NCBI RefSeq assembly: GCF_022026155.1
Contig: NZ_CP085041.1
Span: forward strand, 1,644,306-1,708,305
Direction of reading: 5' to 3'
Source: Dissulfurimicrobium hydrothermale
GTDB lineage: Bacteria > Desulfobacterota > Dissulfuribacteria > Dissulfuribacterales > Sh68
Length of the DNA: 64,000 nt
Under the pieces are notes generated by a model that was not told the DNA's origin, did no database searches, and was given only the letters and a program-made list of their open reading frames with translations. The position numbers and the translations under genes were made by a program. Below are positions 19,192 through 27,400 of the stretch, piece after piece; the stretch's first letter is position 1; every line of letters begins with the position of its first letter.

Positions 19192-20199
19192 TCAGCCCTT
19201 AAAAAGGCCCTTTTCGCCCCTTCTCATGAGATACATAAAAAACGGCGCCCCGGAGATCGCCGTGATTATACCAACGGGTATCTCAAGGTTTGACATGCCC
19301 CTTGAGATGGTATCCGCAAGGATCATGAATGCGGCGCCCCCTGCAATGCTCAATGGAAGAAGCATCTTGTGATCAGGGCCGCTCATCATCCTTATTAGAT
19401 GCGGGACCATAAGCCCCACCCAACCTATGATCCCGCTTACCGATACGGCGATGCTTACTACAAGGGATGTCGAACCGATAAGCATCATCCGCTCCATTCT
19501 TACATTTACCCCTAGCGCCCTTGCCTCATCGTCTCCCATGCTGATGGCGTTCAGTCTCCAGCGCATGAAAAAGACCGGGGACATCCCGATGACAACACCC
19601 AGAAAGGCGATCCTTACAGAGCGCCAGTCAGAGAGAGAAAAGCTCCCCATCAGCCAGAAGACTATGCTTTGCAGCCTGTTCGGATCGACCATGAACTTGA
19701 CTATAGATAGCATGGCAGTAAAAAAAGATGACACCACCACGCCTGAGAGGACGAGAGACAGCCTCAATATCTCGCCCTGGGCGCTTGCCATAAGGAAGGT
19801 CAGGGCAACCGCCAGCATCCCGAAGAAAAAGGCGCTGACCTGAACAGGTATCCATGGCAGAAAACCGATGGAGACCGCGCAACCAAAGGCGGCCCCTGCT
19901 GAGATGCCAAGTAGATACGGGTCCACCAGGGGGTTCCTGAATATCCCCTGAAGCGCGGCCCCTGAGCCGGAAAGGGCGACGCCCACAAGCCCTGCAAGGA
20001 GTATCCGCGGAAGCCTTATGTCGAATATGATGGCGGCCTCAGGACGGCTTACCTGGGTCGCGCCTTTGAAAATCCCGTTGAACAGGATCGACAGCACCTC
20101 AAAAAATGACAGGTTGTATGCCCCCATAAATATGGAAAACATACCTGCAAGGATCGGGGACAAAAGCACTATCCATACCACCGGCCTTTTACTGCGCAA
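19192..20199 (-). CDS. FecCD/BtuC-family ABC permease
   Basis: About 335 residues with eight to ten hydrophobic segments. Family signatures include RLPRILLAGLVGVALSGSGAALQGIFRNPLVDPYLLGISAGAAFG and, near the end, GIIGWVGLMVPHLIRM. Substrate class is siderophore, heme or cobalamin. It starts with TTG inside the last codons of the binding-protein gene (11-base overlap), so translation is coupled. It is the only intact permease for two binding proteins and two ATPases in this region. Confidence 0.93.
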   Translation of the reverse strand: MRSKRPVVWIVLLSPILAGMFSIFMGAYNLSFFEVLSILFNGIFKGATQVSRPEAAIIFDIRLPRILLAGLVGVALSGSGAALQGIFRNPLVDPYLLGISAGAAFGCAVSIGFLPWIPVQVSAFFFGMLAVALTFLMASAQGEILRLSLVLSGVVVSSFFTAMLSIVKFMVDPNRLQSIVFWLMGSFSLSDWRSVRIAFLGVVIGMSPVFFMRWRLNAISMGDDEARALGVNVRMERMMLIGSTSLVVSIAVSVSGIIGWVGLMVPHLIRMMSGPDHKMLLPLSIAGGAAFMILADTISRGMSNLEIPVGIITAISGAPFFMYLMRRGEKGLFKG

Positions 20200-20355
20200 T
20201 TTTATCTATCTCCCCATAGGAAACCCCGAAGACATTCCTGTAAAAGCGGTCAACCACACCATCGAAATCTACGTCCTTGAAATATTCCGGATAGGTCTTC
20301 ATGGCCATCCAGAGGGCGATGGGCGCAAGCCTCGGAGACCATGTCGACCATTCAG
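20112..20355. repeat. 244-bp identical block, copy 2 (partner 5604-5847)
   Basis: Same-strand copy of 5604-5847, identical at every base I compared. It spans the 3-prime end of this binding-protein gene and the first codons of the intact permease gene. Sequence similarity falls sharply on both sides. Confidence 0.9.
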
Positions 20356-21178
20356 AGGCCCTGTAAACCCTGTTTTCACGCATCGCCTTTACCGACGCCC
20401 ACTGAGAGCCCTTTGTAACCGTCTCGATCGGATAGCCTGCATTACCCCATATAAATATCACATCAGGACTCCATGTAATAATCCTTTCAAGCGAGACATC
20501 CCTATTCCTCTCCTGTATATCGCCGGCAGGATTTATGCAGCCTATCATCTTAAAGATATCGTTAGTTACGCCTATGCCGCATGCAACCGTAGTGGGCTTG
20601 CCGCCAAGCCACAGGCACCTCTTTCTCTTCTCCTCAGGAATAGTTGCAACCCGCTGTCTGATGAGCCTGAATATCTCCTCCATCTTATTAATGACGAACT
20701 CCGTGCGTTTCTCTCTGTTGAACAGCCTTCCGTGAAGCCTCATCACCTCATAGAGCTCTTCGATACCCTCTGGATAGACGCCGATGACCTTAAGGCCCTT
20801 TTGTTCCATAAATCTCATGATCTCAGGCCTGTATGTCCATGTGATTATGAGATCAGGCTTAAGGGCAAGTATAGCCTCTATGTTGACATTATCCCCTGTG
20901 CCGACTGACGGTATGGTTTTTTCGGCATCCGGCATTGTCGCCTTGAATAGATCGTCATGAGAATAGGCCCATCTGTTTATCCCTGCCACATCATCCCAGA
21001 TATCAAGCGCCGGTATGAGATCATATGTGATAAGAATGACAGCCCTCTTTACCGGCGCATCAACGGTAACCACCCTGCCAAGTTTATCTTTGTATGTGAC
21101 AGTATAAGCCAATACATGACTGATATCCATCAAAGATAATATAACTATCAGGCCTGTAATGACTGTCTGTTTCTTCAT
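20189..21178 (-). CDS. Periplasmic substrate-binding protein of the long operon's ABC importer
   Basis: About 329 residues. Signal peptide at 1-24 (ends VLA). BtuF/FecB-like fold: YKDKLGRVVTVDAPVKRAVIL, ALKPDLIITWTY, TKGSQWASVKAMRENRVY, and a C-terminal DVDFDGVVDRFYRNVFG. The gene begins three bases after the receptor stop and runs into the permease. It is a paralogue of the 5681-6754 protein with an identical C-terminus at DNA level. Ligand: a metal-tetrapyrrole or siderophore; not resolvable from sequence alone. Confidence 0.9.
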   Translation of the reverse strand: MKKQTVITGLIVILSLMDISHVLAYTVTYKDKLGRVVTVDAPVKRAVILITYDLIPALDIWDDVAGINRWAYSHDDLFKATMPDAEKTIPSVGTGDNVNIEAILALKPDLIITWTYRPEIMRFMEQKGLKVIGVYPEGIEELYEVMRLHGRLFNREKRTEFVINKMEEIFRLIRQRVATIPEEKRKRCLWLGGKPTTVACGIGVTNDIFKMIGCINPAGDIQERNRDVSLERIITWSPDVIFIWGNAGYPIETVTKGSQWASVKAMRENRVYRASEWSTWSPRLAPIALWMAMKTYPEYFKDVDFDGVVDRFYRNVFGVSYGEIDKIAQ

Positions 21179-21181
21179 GGC

Positions 21182-23395
21182 CTAAAATTTTATCTCCAGC
21201 TCGCCGAACCACTGTCTTCCAGGCGTCTTGTAGTATGAGTAATAATCTCTATCAAATAAATTATCGATTGAAAAAGACAACTTTGAATAATTCGTCAAAT
21301 TATAGGATATCTTTGTATCAACCACAAAATATGGGTCATAAGATGTATAAACCCCGTTTAATCTGTCTCTGTTTTCATCATCGCCGTATCTCTTGCCGAC
21401 ATATCTTCCGATAACAGATGTCATAATCCTTCCTTCTGTATATTCACAGCCCAGGTTAAACATCTTTTCCGGCACATCCATCATCCTCTTACCCTCTGTT
21501 GATGGTTTTGCTGCATTTTCTTTTATCTTCGCATCTATATATGTAAAATTTGCGAACAGTTTTAATGAATTATACAGCTTCTGTTCCAGCTCAAGCTCTA
21601 TGCCTTTTGACTCCGCCCTTCCTGCATTTATAAGTTCCTGATATTTATCCGTTACTATCTTTCTGTAGATAACGTCTTTCAGATAATTTTCAAAATAGAC
21701 AGCCTTTATCTTTGCCCCTTTCCAAAGCCCCTGTTCAATCCCTGCATCCCATGATGTGGTCTTTTCAGGCTTTAGATTTGGATTTCCTGCATAAGTTATA
21801 CCTGATACTGCTGTCCATGTCCTGTATAACTCATAGACAGTAGGTGGCCTGAATGCCTGCCCTACAGATGTCTTCAATGTCATTTCTTTGAACGGATTAT
21901 ATACAATGGCAAGTTTTGGACTGAATGCAGAGTCAGTATTTGAGCTGCAATCTATTGGATAGCCCTTTGAACCAATCTGATTTATATATCCATCGTATGT
22001 CTTCCACCAGTCCTGCCTTGCTCCGATAAAGAGGGTCAAGTTGTCAAGTATAATGTATTCATCCTGCACAAACAGCGCGAATATCCGATCCTTTCCCTTC
22101 GACTGATATGAAATAGCCCCCTTTTCGTCTTCCACCTGCCAATTAGGCAATTTATGTTCTTTAGTATCTGCCTGCCCCTGTCTGAAGGATGAGCCGAAGG
22201 TGAGTATATGACTGTCCATGACCGGCAGGGTAAACTGGAGGTCACCGCTGTAATTTTTGGACGGTGTGTTTGATACCTTGCCAGGACCGCCAAATCTCGT
22301 TGCAGATGACGAATCGGCCATGGTGTACCATGAATCATCCAGTTCAGAGATCCCAAGGTTCAGTTTTGTCTGAAGGCTTCCGAACCTTGTCTTGTATGAG
22401 ATGTTATAGATATCCTGTTCCTTTCCACCCGGACCTGAAAGATAGGATGCCTCCCTTACCTTGCCATAGGACCACACAGGATCGCCCTTGCCATCCCTCA
22501 GATATGTATGCGGATAGTCGTAATTATATTCGTATCTCGCCCTCATGAACATAAACTCGATTGCCGAGTCCTGAGAGATGTCATAGCCCCCTCTCAGCGT
22601 AAGAGAGTCGTTCCACCACCTGTTGTCGCCGGTATCTCCGATCAGATACCTCGGCTCACCCTTCGGCGTCTTTGAAGACCTGTAACCCGTAACGCCCGCC
22701 GGAGGTCTCGAGCCCTGAAGATCAAGGCCTGCCGGATAGCCCTCGGTGGTCTTGAAGCCATAGCTCAGAAAGAGGCTGAACCGGTCTTTATATCTGTCTC
22801 CATAAGAGACATAATCCGTCCGGAGGTCATCGAGGGCATTGCCCCTGTCCCAGCTTGAGCCATAGCCCGTCTTTAGTTTGAACTCCCTCTTTTGCGGCAA
22901 CTTCGTGATGAGATTGATGACGCCGCCCATTGCATAGCCCCCGTAGAGGCTTGAAAACGGCCCTTCAACCACCTCTATCCTGTCTATGTCTTCAGGCGAA
23001 TAGGCGCCCCATGGGACGCCGCCTGAGTAGGCGTCATTCAAGATGACGCCGTTCAACATGACGAGGTTTCTCTGCTGACCGGATATACCGCGCATGGAGA
23101 CCGCAGCGATGGAATCCAGCATCCCCTTTCCGCGGCTGGAATACACGCCCGGAAGGGTGTTGACGGCCTGATCAATAGACTGGATATCCCTTTTTGACAT
23201 CTCATCCTTTGTCACCACATAGGCCGAACCGGGCGCCGATGACAGGGACTGCTCCGTCCTTGTGGCCGTGACCAGGACATCCTCCAGGGAAATGGCGTCA
23301 TCAGACCCTTCTCCAAGGGCAATACCCGCCATGCCGCCTGATGCCAAAAAAAACATCCCCAAAAAGATATGCGCCAGTATCTTCACCCTCTCCAT
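21182..23395 (-). CDS. TonB-dependent outer-membrane receptor heading the chelatase operon
   Basis: About 737 residues. Signal peptide (first 28 or so, ends in a Gly/Ala-rich stretch), TonB box LEDVLVTATRTEQ, plug domain (SAYVVTKDEM, RIEVVEGPFSSLYGGYAMGGVINLIT) and a 22-strand-type barrel with FRPPTVYELYRTW, NLKPEKTTSWDAG and a terminal Phe. No riboswitch precedes it. An in-frame TTG at 23401 is possible but the ATG at 23395 has GGGGAG ten bases upstream. It is first in a 12-gene run that ends with the ChlD-like gene. The ligand is unknown; heme-, corrinoid- or siderophore-type are all possible. Confidence 0.9.
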   Translation of the reverse strand: MERVKILAHIFLGMFFLASGGMAGIALGEGSDDAISLEDVLVTATRTEQSLSSAPGSAYVVTKDEMSKRDIQSIDQAVNTLPGVYSSRGKGMLDSIAAVSMRGISGQQRNLVMLNGVILNDAYSGGVPWGAYSPEDIDRIEVVEGPFSSLYGGYAMGGVINLITKLPQKREFKLKTGYGSSWDRGNALDDLRTDYVSYGDRYKDRFSLFLSYGFKTTEGYPAGLDLQGSRPPAGVTGYRSSKTPKGEPRYLIGDTGDNRWWNDSLTLRGGYDISQDSAIEFMFMRARYEYNYDYPHTYLRDGKGDPVWSYGKVREASYLSGPGGKEQDIYNISYKTRFGSLQTKLNLGISELDDSWYTMADSSSATRFGGPGKVSNTPSKNYSGDLQFTLPVMDSHILTFGSSFRQGQADTKEHKLPNWQVEDEKGAISYQSKGKDRIFALFVQDEYIILDNLTLFIGARQDWWKTYDGYINQIGSKGYPIDCSSNTDSAFSPKLAIVYNPFKEMTLKTSVGQAFRPPTVYELYRTWTAVSGITYAGNPNLKPEKTTSWDAGIEQGLWKGAKIKAVYFENYLKDVIYRKIVTDKYQELINAGRAESKGIELELEQKLYNSLKLFANFTYIDAKIKENAAKPSTEGKRMMDVPEKMFNLGCEYTEGRIMTSVIGRYVGKRYGDDENRDRLNGVYTSYDPYFVVDTKISYNLTNYSKLSFSIDNLFDRDYYSYYKTPGRQWFGELEIKF

Positions 23396-23441
23396 CCCCA
23401 AAAATCTCCCCTAAAAAATCTTCGCAAAAACCCGAAACGTA

Positions 23442-23473
23442 TTTATGTAACACTTTTTTAAATTTTGTGTAAC
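23442..23473 (-). repeat. Direct repeats over the transcription start region of the receptor operon
   Basis: On the minus strand GTTACACAAA (23473-23464) and GTTACATAAA (23451-23442) match at nine of ten bases. They are spaced 22 bases apart, two helical turns. They lie between the -10 element and the start codon, a position where a bound repressor would block transcription. No regulator can be assigned. Confidence 0.5.
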
Positions 23474-23501
23474 TATAACTTAAAGATCAATAATATGTCA
23501 A
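23472..23501 (-). promoter_or_regulatory. Sigma70-type promoter for the receptor/transport/chelatase operon
   Basis: Minus strand: -35 TTGACA (23501-23496, full consensus), an 18-base spacer, -10 TATAGT (23477-23472). It gives a leader of about 70 bases before the ATG at 23395. A tandem repeat lies immediately upstream of the -35. Confidence 0.7.
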
Positions 23502-23505
23502 GAGG

Positions 23506-23553
23506 AATAGATGATCATCGCCCGAACCTCAATAGATGATTATCGATAACCTC
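23506..23553. repeat. Tandem direct repeat (two units) upstream of the receptor operon promoter
   Basis: Unit 1 (23506-23530) and unit 2 (23531-23553) both begin AATAGATGAT, then C or T, then ATCG, and both end in AACCTC; they abut with no spacer. Unit 1 contains the palindrome GATGATCATC and unit 2 contains TTATCGATAA. The position, four bases upstream of the -35, is typical of an activator site. The neighbouring OmpR-type regulator is a candidate by proximity only. Confidence 0.65.
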
Positions 23554-23634
23554 GAAACAGATTTTGCAAGGATATAGCCCAACCAAAAGACCGATAAATC
23601 AATAGGTTAAGGATGAATCAAATCCCCTCTTTTG

Positions 23635-24300
23635 CTAATCGAACTTATATCCAACACCGTAAAGCGAATGGATAAAATCAGCATCAGGGGCAACCGATTT
23701 GATTTTTTTGCGCAGCTTTTTGATATGACTGTCAATGGTGCGATCACCGACAATGCGCTGGTCGTCGTATATGTAATTCATAAGTTGGGTGCGACTGAAA
23801 ATACGGCCTGGATGGGCAGCCAGGATGCTGAGCAGTTTAAATTCTACGGCGGTAAGCTTCAGGTCATGCCCATTAAAAGTCGCCCGATAACGGATCTCAT
23901 CAAGTACAAGCCCTTGCGCAGCCGCTGGCTGTCCACCAGATGCACGCCGCAAAACGGCCTTTACCCTTGCCACAACTTCACGCGGGCTAAATGGTTTACA
24001 GACGTAATCGTCCGCTCCAAGCTCTAGCCCGAGCAGCCGATCAATCTCTTCAATACGGGCCGTTACCATGATGATCGGCACGCCTGAAAATGAACGTATG
24101 TCCTTACAGACCTCCATGCCGTCACGACCTGGAAGCATCACGTCAAGAAGGATCAGGGCCGGGGCGTTCTGGCGCACCCATGGGACAACATCCAGGCCGT
24201 TATCCAGGCAAGAAGGCTCAAATCCCGCCCGTTTCAAATAGTCGCTCAGCAGGCTCGCAATCTTCGATTCATCTTCGACAATCAATATCTTATTGTTCAT
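23635..24300 (-). CDS. baeR: OmpR-family response regulator, BaeR-like
   Basis: About 221 residues. Receiver domain with the acidic pair VEDE, phospho-acceptor LLDVMLPGRDGMEV (Asp near 53) and Lys in CKPFSPREVVAR. The winged-helix C-terminus ends SRTQLMNYIYDDQRIVGDRTIDSHIKKLRKKI, very close to E. coli BaeR. BaeSR answers envelope stress by inducing spy and efflux genes; a Spy-like gene lies just beyond the kinase, divergently oriented. The start overlaps the kinase end by four bases in the kinase-regulator order. Confidence 0.9.
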   Translation of the reverse strand: MNNKILIVEDESKIASLLSDYLKRAGFEPSCLDNGLDVVPWVRQNAPALILLDVMLPGRDGMEVCKDIRSFSGVPIIMVTARIEEIDRLLGLELGADDYVCKPFSPREVVARVKAVLRRASGGQPAAAQGLVLDEIRYRATFNGHDLKLTAVEFKLLSILAAHPGRIFSRTQLMNYIYDDQRIVGDRTIDSHIKKLRKKIKSVAPDADFIHSLYGVGYKFD

Positions 24301-25763
24301 TGATCTTGTTCCCTGTCTTCACCCGGATAACCGGTCAAAGGCAGCAAGATCTTGATCCACAGACCACCGAGAGGCGATGGGTGGGCCTCTATTCTCCCAC
24401 CGTGATCCTCGACAATCTTCTTACATATCGCTAATCCCAGACCTGCCCCTCCTGAAGCCCTGCTGCGGGAACTCTCGACACGATAAAGTCGGTCGAACAG
24501 CTTCCCTATTTCAGAGGCCGGCACACCTGGTATGCTGTCCATGATATCGACTATCGCCCATCCGTGCCCGTGCCCCAGATTGATTTTGACCTGGCCGCCC
24601 GGATCGGTGTATCTCTTCGCATTCTCCAACACGTTATCAAATAGCTGACTAAGTCGCTCATGATCGGCGACAAGCCACATTTTACTCCTAGGCAGGTTGA
24701 CAGTCATGGCTATAGATTTCTTTATTATCTCAGGCCTCACCCTGTCCACCGCCTCGACAAGGACCTTAGATAGATCTATCTTTGTCTTCTTGTAAACCAA
24801 CGCGCCGACATCGGACAATGCCAACTGGTAGAGATCATCCACCAGTCTGCCAAGACGTATTACCTCAGAATGGAGAGAGCCTATCGCCTCTACAGTCGGC
24901 TGCCTGACACCATCCTGAAGCGCTTCGATCTCTCCCCGCAGCACAGCGAGAGGCGTACGTAATTCGTGGGAAATGTCGGCCACAAACTGGCGGCGCGCCT
25001 GCTCATTCTTTTTGAGCGTCTCAGCCATCAAATTGAAATCCTTGGAAAGTTGTCCCAGCTCGTCAGTGGAGTTGTCGGGAACGCGGATATCATACCGCCC
25101 TGAAGCGAGAAGATATGTGGCATCGGCCAGATTTTTAAGCGGCCTGACAAGATGGCGCGCAAGAGGCAGAGACAGCCCTACGGCCACTACTAGCATTATG
25201 CAAGCCGTAATAATTAGGATCAGTTTCTGTTGTTTCAAAAAGTGGAGCTGGTGCACGTCCGAGAGATATTTGCGCGGCCTAAACCCCACATAGCCGACTA
25301 CGCGGCCTTCATAGGTAATTGTTTTAAAGTTGTTGATTTCGGAAGCAGTCCCGGTTCCGAATATCGGTCTATGCTTAGAGTCAAGCAAAAAGATGCGCTT
25401 TCCCAGATGATAACACTTATATCTTAATCCAAACGACCCTAACGGTCTTTGATTCGCCCATTTGTCACCTGACTCTGGCGCAGGCAAGCGGCTGACCTGA
25501 GGAGCGATCTCATACATGGTCTCTGCTATGAATTGATACATCTTTTCCGGGTCATCACGCAGGAAATTCCAGTTGTGGTGTTCGGCATATGCGCTTCCAA
25601 GTTTCTCGGCAAGATCTTCAAGCCTATCTTCTTCAAGCCTGTTGACATAGCCCAAAAATCCATGGCCGACACTCCATTGCATGATCAAGAGCATACAGAT
25701 AACCACAATACAACTAGCAGTAAGAATTGCCAAGAAAATCCGTTGGGTAATGCTTAAATTCAC
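24297..25763 (-). CDS. baeS: Sensor histidine kinase, BaeS-like
   Basis: About 488 residues. Two membrane segments (about 9-29 and about 178-200) bracket a periplasmic sensor with the BaeS-like AEHHNWNFLRDD. A HAMP domain (LARHLVRPLKNLADAT), the HisKA box FVADISHELRTPLAVLRGE and a HATPase domain (DNVLENAKRYTDPGG, GAGLGLAICKKIVEDHGG) follow. All catalytic boxes look intact. It is the upstream gene of the two-gene unit; the 274-base gap to the divergent spy-like gene should hold both promoters, but I could not fix either by eye. Confidence 0.92.
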   Translation of the reverse strand: MNLSITQRIFLAILTASCIVVICMLLIMQWSVGHGFLGYVNRLEEDRLEDLAEKLGSAYAEHHNWNFLRDDPEKMYQFIAETMYEIAPQVSRLPAPESGDKWANQRPLGSFGLRYKCYHLGKRIFLLDSKHRPIFGTGTASEINNFKTITYEGRVVGYVGFRPRKYLSDVHQLHFLKQQKLILIITACIMLVVAVGLSLPLARHLVRPLKNLADATYLLASGRYDIRVPDNSTDELGQLSKDFNLMAETLKKNEQARRQFVADISHELRTPLAVLRGEIEALQDGVRQPTVEAIGSLHSEVIRLGRLVDDLYQLALSDVGALVYKKTKIDLSKVLVEAVDRVRPEIIKKSIAMTVNLPRSKMWLVADHERLSQLFDNVLENAKRYTDPGGQVKINLGHGHGWAIVDIMDSIPGVPASEIGKLFDRLYRVESSRSRASGGAGLGLAICKKIVEDHGGRIEAHPSPLGGLWIKILLPLTGYPGEDREQDQ

Positions 25764-26037
25764 GTCGCCTCCATTTGGCCGGACATGATGCGCAAATTGA
25801 TTCCATTGCTACCATAAAAAATTACAAGAAAAAAAATAAAATTTGAACCCCAAAGAAAAATTTCCTTATTCCTTTCATATTTTTTCCTTTTTTGTTTCGT
25901 ATCTTTTTTCCAAAAATCAAGATAATCTTTAAAAAAGGAGGTGAAGATAAGGATTATGTATCCTGCTCATTATCCAATCTGAATTGGAGTTTAATCTTAT
26001 CTCTAACTTAGAAAATAACTTCGAAGGGAGTTTATTT

Positions 26038-26520
26038 ATGAAAAAGCTAAAAATAATTTGCACTATCTTAACTATCTTAATTATTCCGTCTTCTTCTTAT
26101 GCAGACCAACTACAGGATAAACATATGGGTCAGATGATAAGCTGCATAGGATGTGAAAAACACAGAAAACAGATGATTGAAGCGAGGATACAAAAACTTC
26201 AAAAAGAACTAAATCTCTCTAATGCCCAGGTGGAAAAGATAAGGGCTATAAAGAAAGAAGGTTTTGAGGCATTCAGAAATGCCAGAAAAAATCTGAAAAA
26301 TCCTATGCTGGAAGCCACTAAATCTCCAATTTTTGACAAGGCCGTCTTTATATCCACAGCAGTGGATAACACTAAGACTCTTGCCCAGATAAGGGCGGAG
26401 AATTTTGAAAAATTCTATAGCATCTTAACCCCTGAGCAAAGACAAAAATTCGTTGCTATATTAAAAAGTAGAATGACGCGTCATTTCAAGCGACCTATAT
26501 CGGCCCATCGGCCCATATAA
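26038..26520 (+). CDS. Spy/CpxP-family periplasmic chaperone-like protein
   Basis: About 160 residues. Signal peptide at 1-23 (ends SSYA). The mature part is helical and charged, with the LTxxQ motif as LTPEQRQKF near the C-terminus and an N-terminal NLSNAQVEKIRAIK. A CxxC pair (SCIGCEKH) early in the mature chain is not seen in E. coli Spy. The ATG at 26038 follows GGGAG; a longer reading from 25984 uses TTG without a site. Divergent placement next to a BaeSR-like pair mirrors BaeR control of spy in enterobacteria. A chaperone or metal-binding envelope stress role is inferred. Confidence 0.82.
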   Translation: MKKLKIICTILTILIIPSSSYADQLQDKHMGQMISCIGCEKHRKQMIEARIQKLQKELNLSNAQVEKIRAIKKEGFEAFRNARKNLKNPMLEATKSPIFDKAVFISTAVDNTKTLAQIRAENFEKFYSILTPEQRQKFVAILKSRMTRHFKRPISAHRPI

Positions 26521-26624
26521 AGATTCTGCTTTCATTCTTTTAACAGGGATGATTTTTATTTTTGCAAATCAAATTAAGTATGTTTTTTTGCTTTTATAAA
26601 AAAATTATAAGGAGGCACTTTACC

Positions 26625-26914
26625 ATGCAAATTTCCAGCATTACTTCACTTCAACCAGCAACCTTGACAAACACAACTAGCAATTACAAGCAATGGCGCA
26701 CCGACTTTCAGCAACTTGGCAGGCCCTTCAGTCAGGCGATCTGAGCGGAGCTCAGCAGGCATTCAGCAATCTGCAACAGGCTATGCAAGGTCATCATCAT
26801 GGCCATCATCATGGCGGGGGAATCAATACTACTGTAAGCACCACAGCCGCAATTACAAACTCTTCTTCTACTTTTAATGCCACTACTGGCGCCACTGTAA
26901 ATACTGTTGCATAA
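26625..26914 (+). pseudogene. Small Gln/His-rich protein gene interrupted by a one-base frameshift
   Basis: The ATG at 26625 follows AAGGAGG with good spacing. The frame reads MQISSITSLQPATLTN... to DFQQLGRPFSQAI and stops at 26744. A -1 change near 26718 would instead continue into QALQSGDLSGAQQAFSNLQQ, the expected repeat-like core of this small-protein family. It then runs through HHHGHHHGGG and a Thr/Asn/Ala-rich tail to 26914 (about 96 residues). No slippery heptamer is visible at the switch, so a real deletion or a read error is likelier than programmed shifting. The His cluster could bind metal. It follows the spy-like gene in the same direction. Confidence 0.6.
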
Positions 26915-27400
26915 TTAAGATATCGCTAAGTGCTATCAATTAGAAGTAGTTTTTTAAAATAATATTTATCAATATAACATAATTTATCTAGAAAACTAAA
27001 TTTTTAGCGTACAAGGGCAGGCCAAGTAACCTGCCCTTGTGAATAGGGCAAAAAAGCGCCTTCTCTTGCAAAGGATTTTTGAAATGCTCCGCCTTGATAT
27101 TTGATTGGTTGGATTACAGCCCAAGTTACAAGATTGACTTGGTTTTCAATCCGGTATTTTCGCTTCAACCAAAAAGATTGCCAATATGGCCGAGAGATTG
27201 AATAAAGAATGAAACCCAGGCCAGGAGATGGTAACCGAAGAATCCGTCTGTTACCGAATTCTTGCATTTATATAAAAATGGAATTACATTGGGAATTAAA
27301 TTTGAGAGGAAGGATGCGTAAAAATCTTTCCTAACCTCAAAAGATTCAGCGCTGCAATTTCAAACAAAAATCTTGACAGTGCCTTTGGGAGAAAAATATC
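26915..27400. other. 486-base intergenic stretch without a supported gene
   Basis: AT-rich. The only structure I see is the hairpin at 27011-27040. A minus-strand open frame (27004-27267) lacks a ribosome site and recognisable motifs and is not called. The stretch may be decayed sequence left by an insertion, but I recognise no inverted terminal repeats or transposase motif. Confidence 0.5.
27011..27040. terminator. Perfect 11-bp hairpin, possible bidirectional terminator
   Basis: Arms ACAAGGGCAGG (27011-27021) and CCTGCCCTTGT (27030-27040) are perfect inverted repeats with an eight-base loop. Neither side has a good T-run (AT-rich on the left, read from the minus strand), so intrinsic termination is uncertain. 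It could equally be an operator or mobile-element relic. Confidence 0.4.

Noticed and set aside
20018-20908. Plus-strand open frame (296 codons), partly repeated at 5606-6025
   Set aside because: It is antisense to the two binding-protein genes; the repeat is explained by the 244-bp identical block.
23402-23634. A second cobalamin riboswitch ahead of the long operon
   Set aside because: None of the B12 core elements (GCCACTG, B12 box, GCTGCCCCGC) is present on the minus strand there.
27004-27267. Minus-strand open frame (87 codons), considered as a transposase fragment
   Set aside because: No ribosome site, no transposase motif, no terminal repeats recognised.
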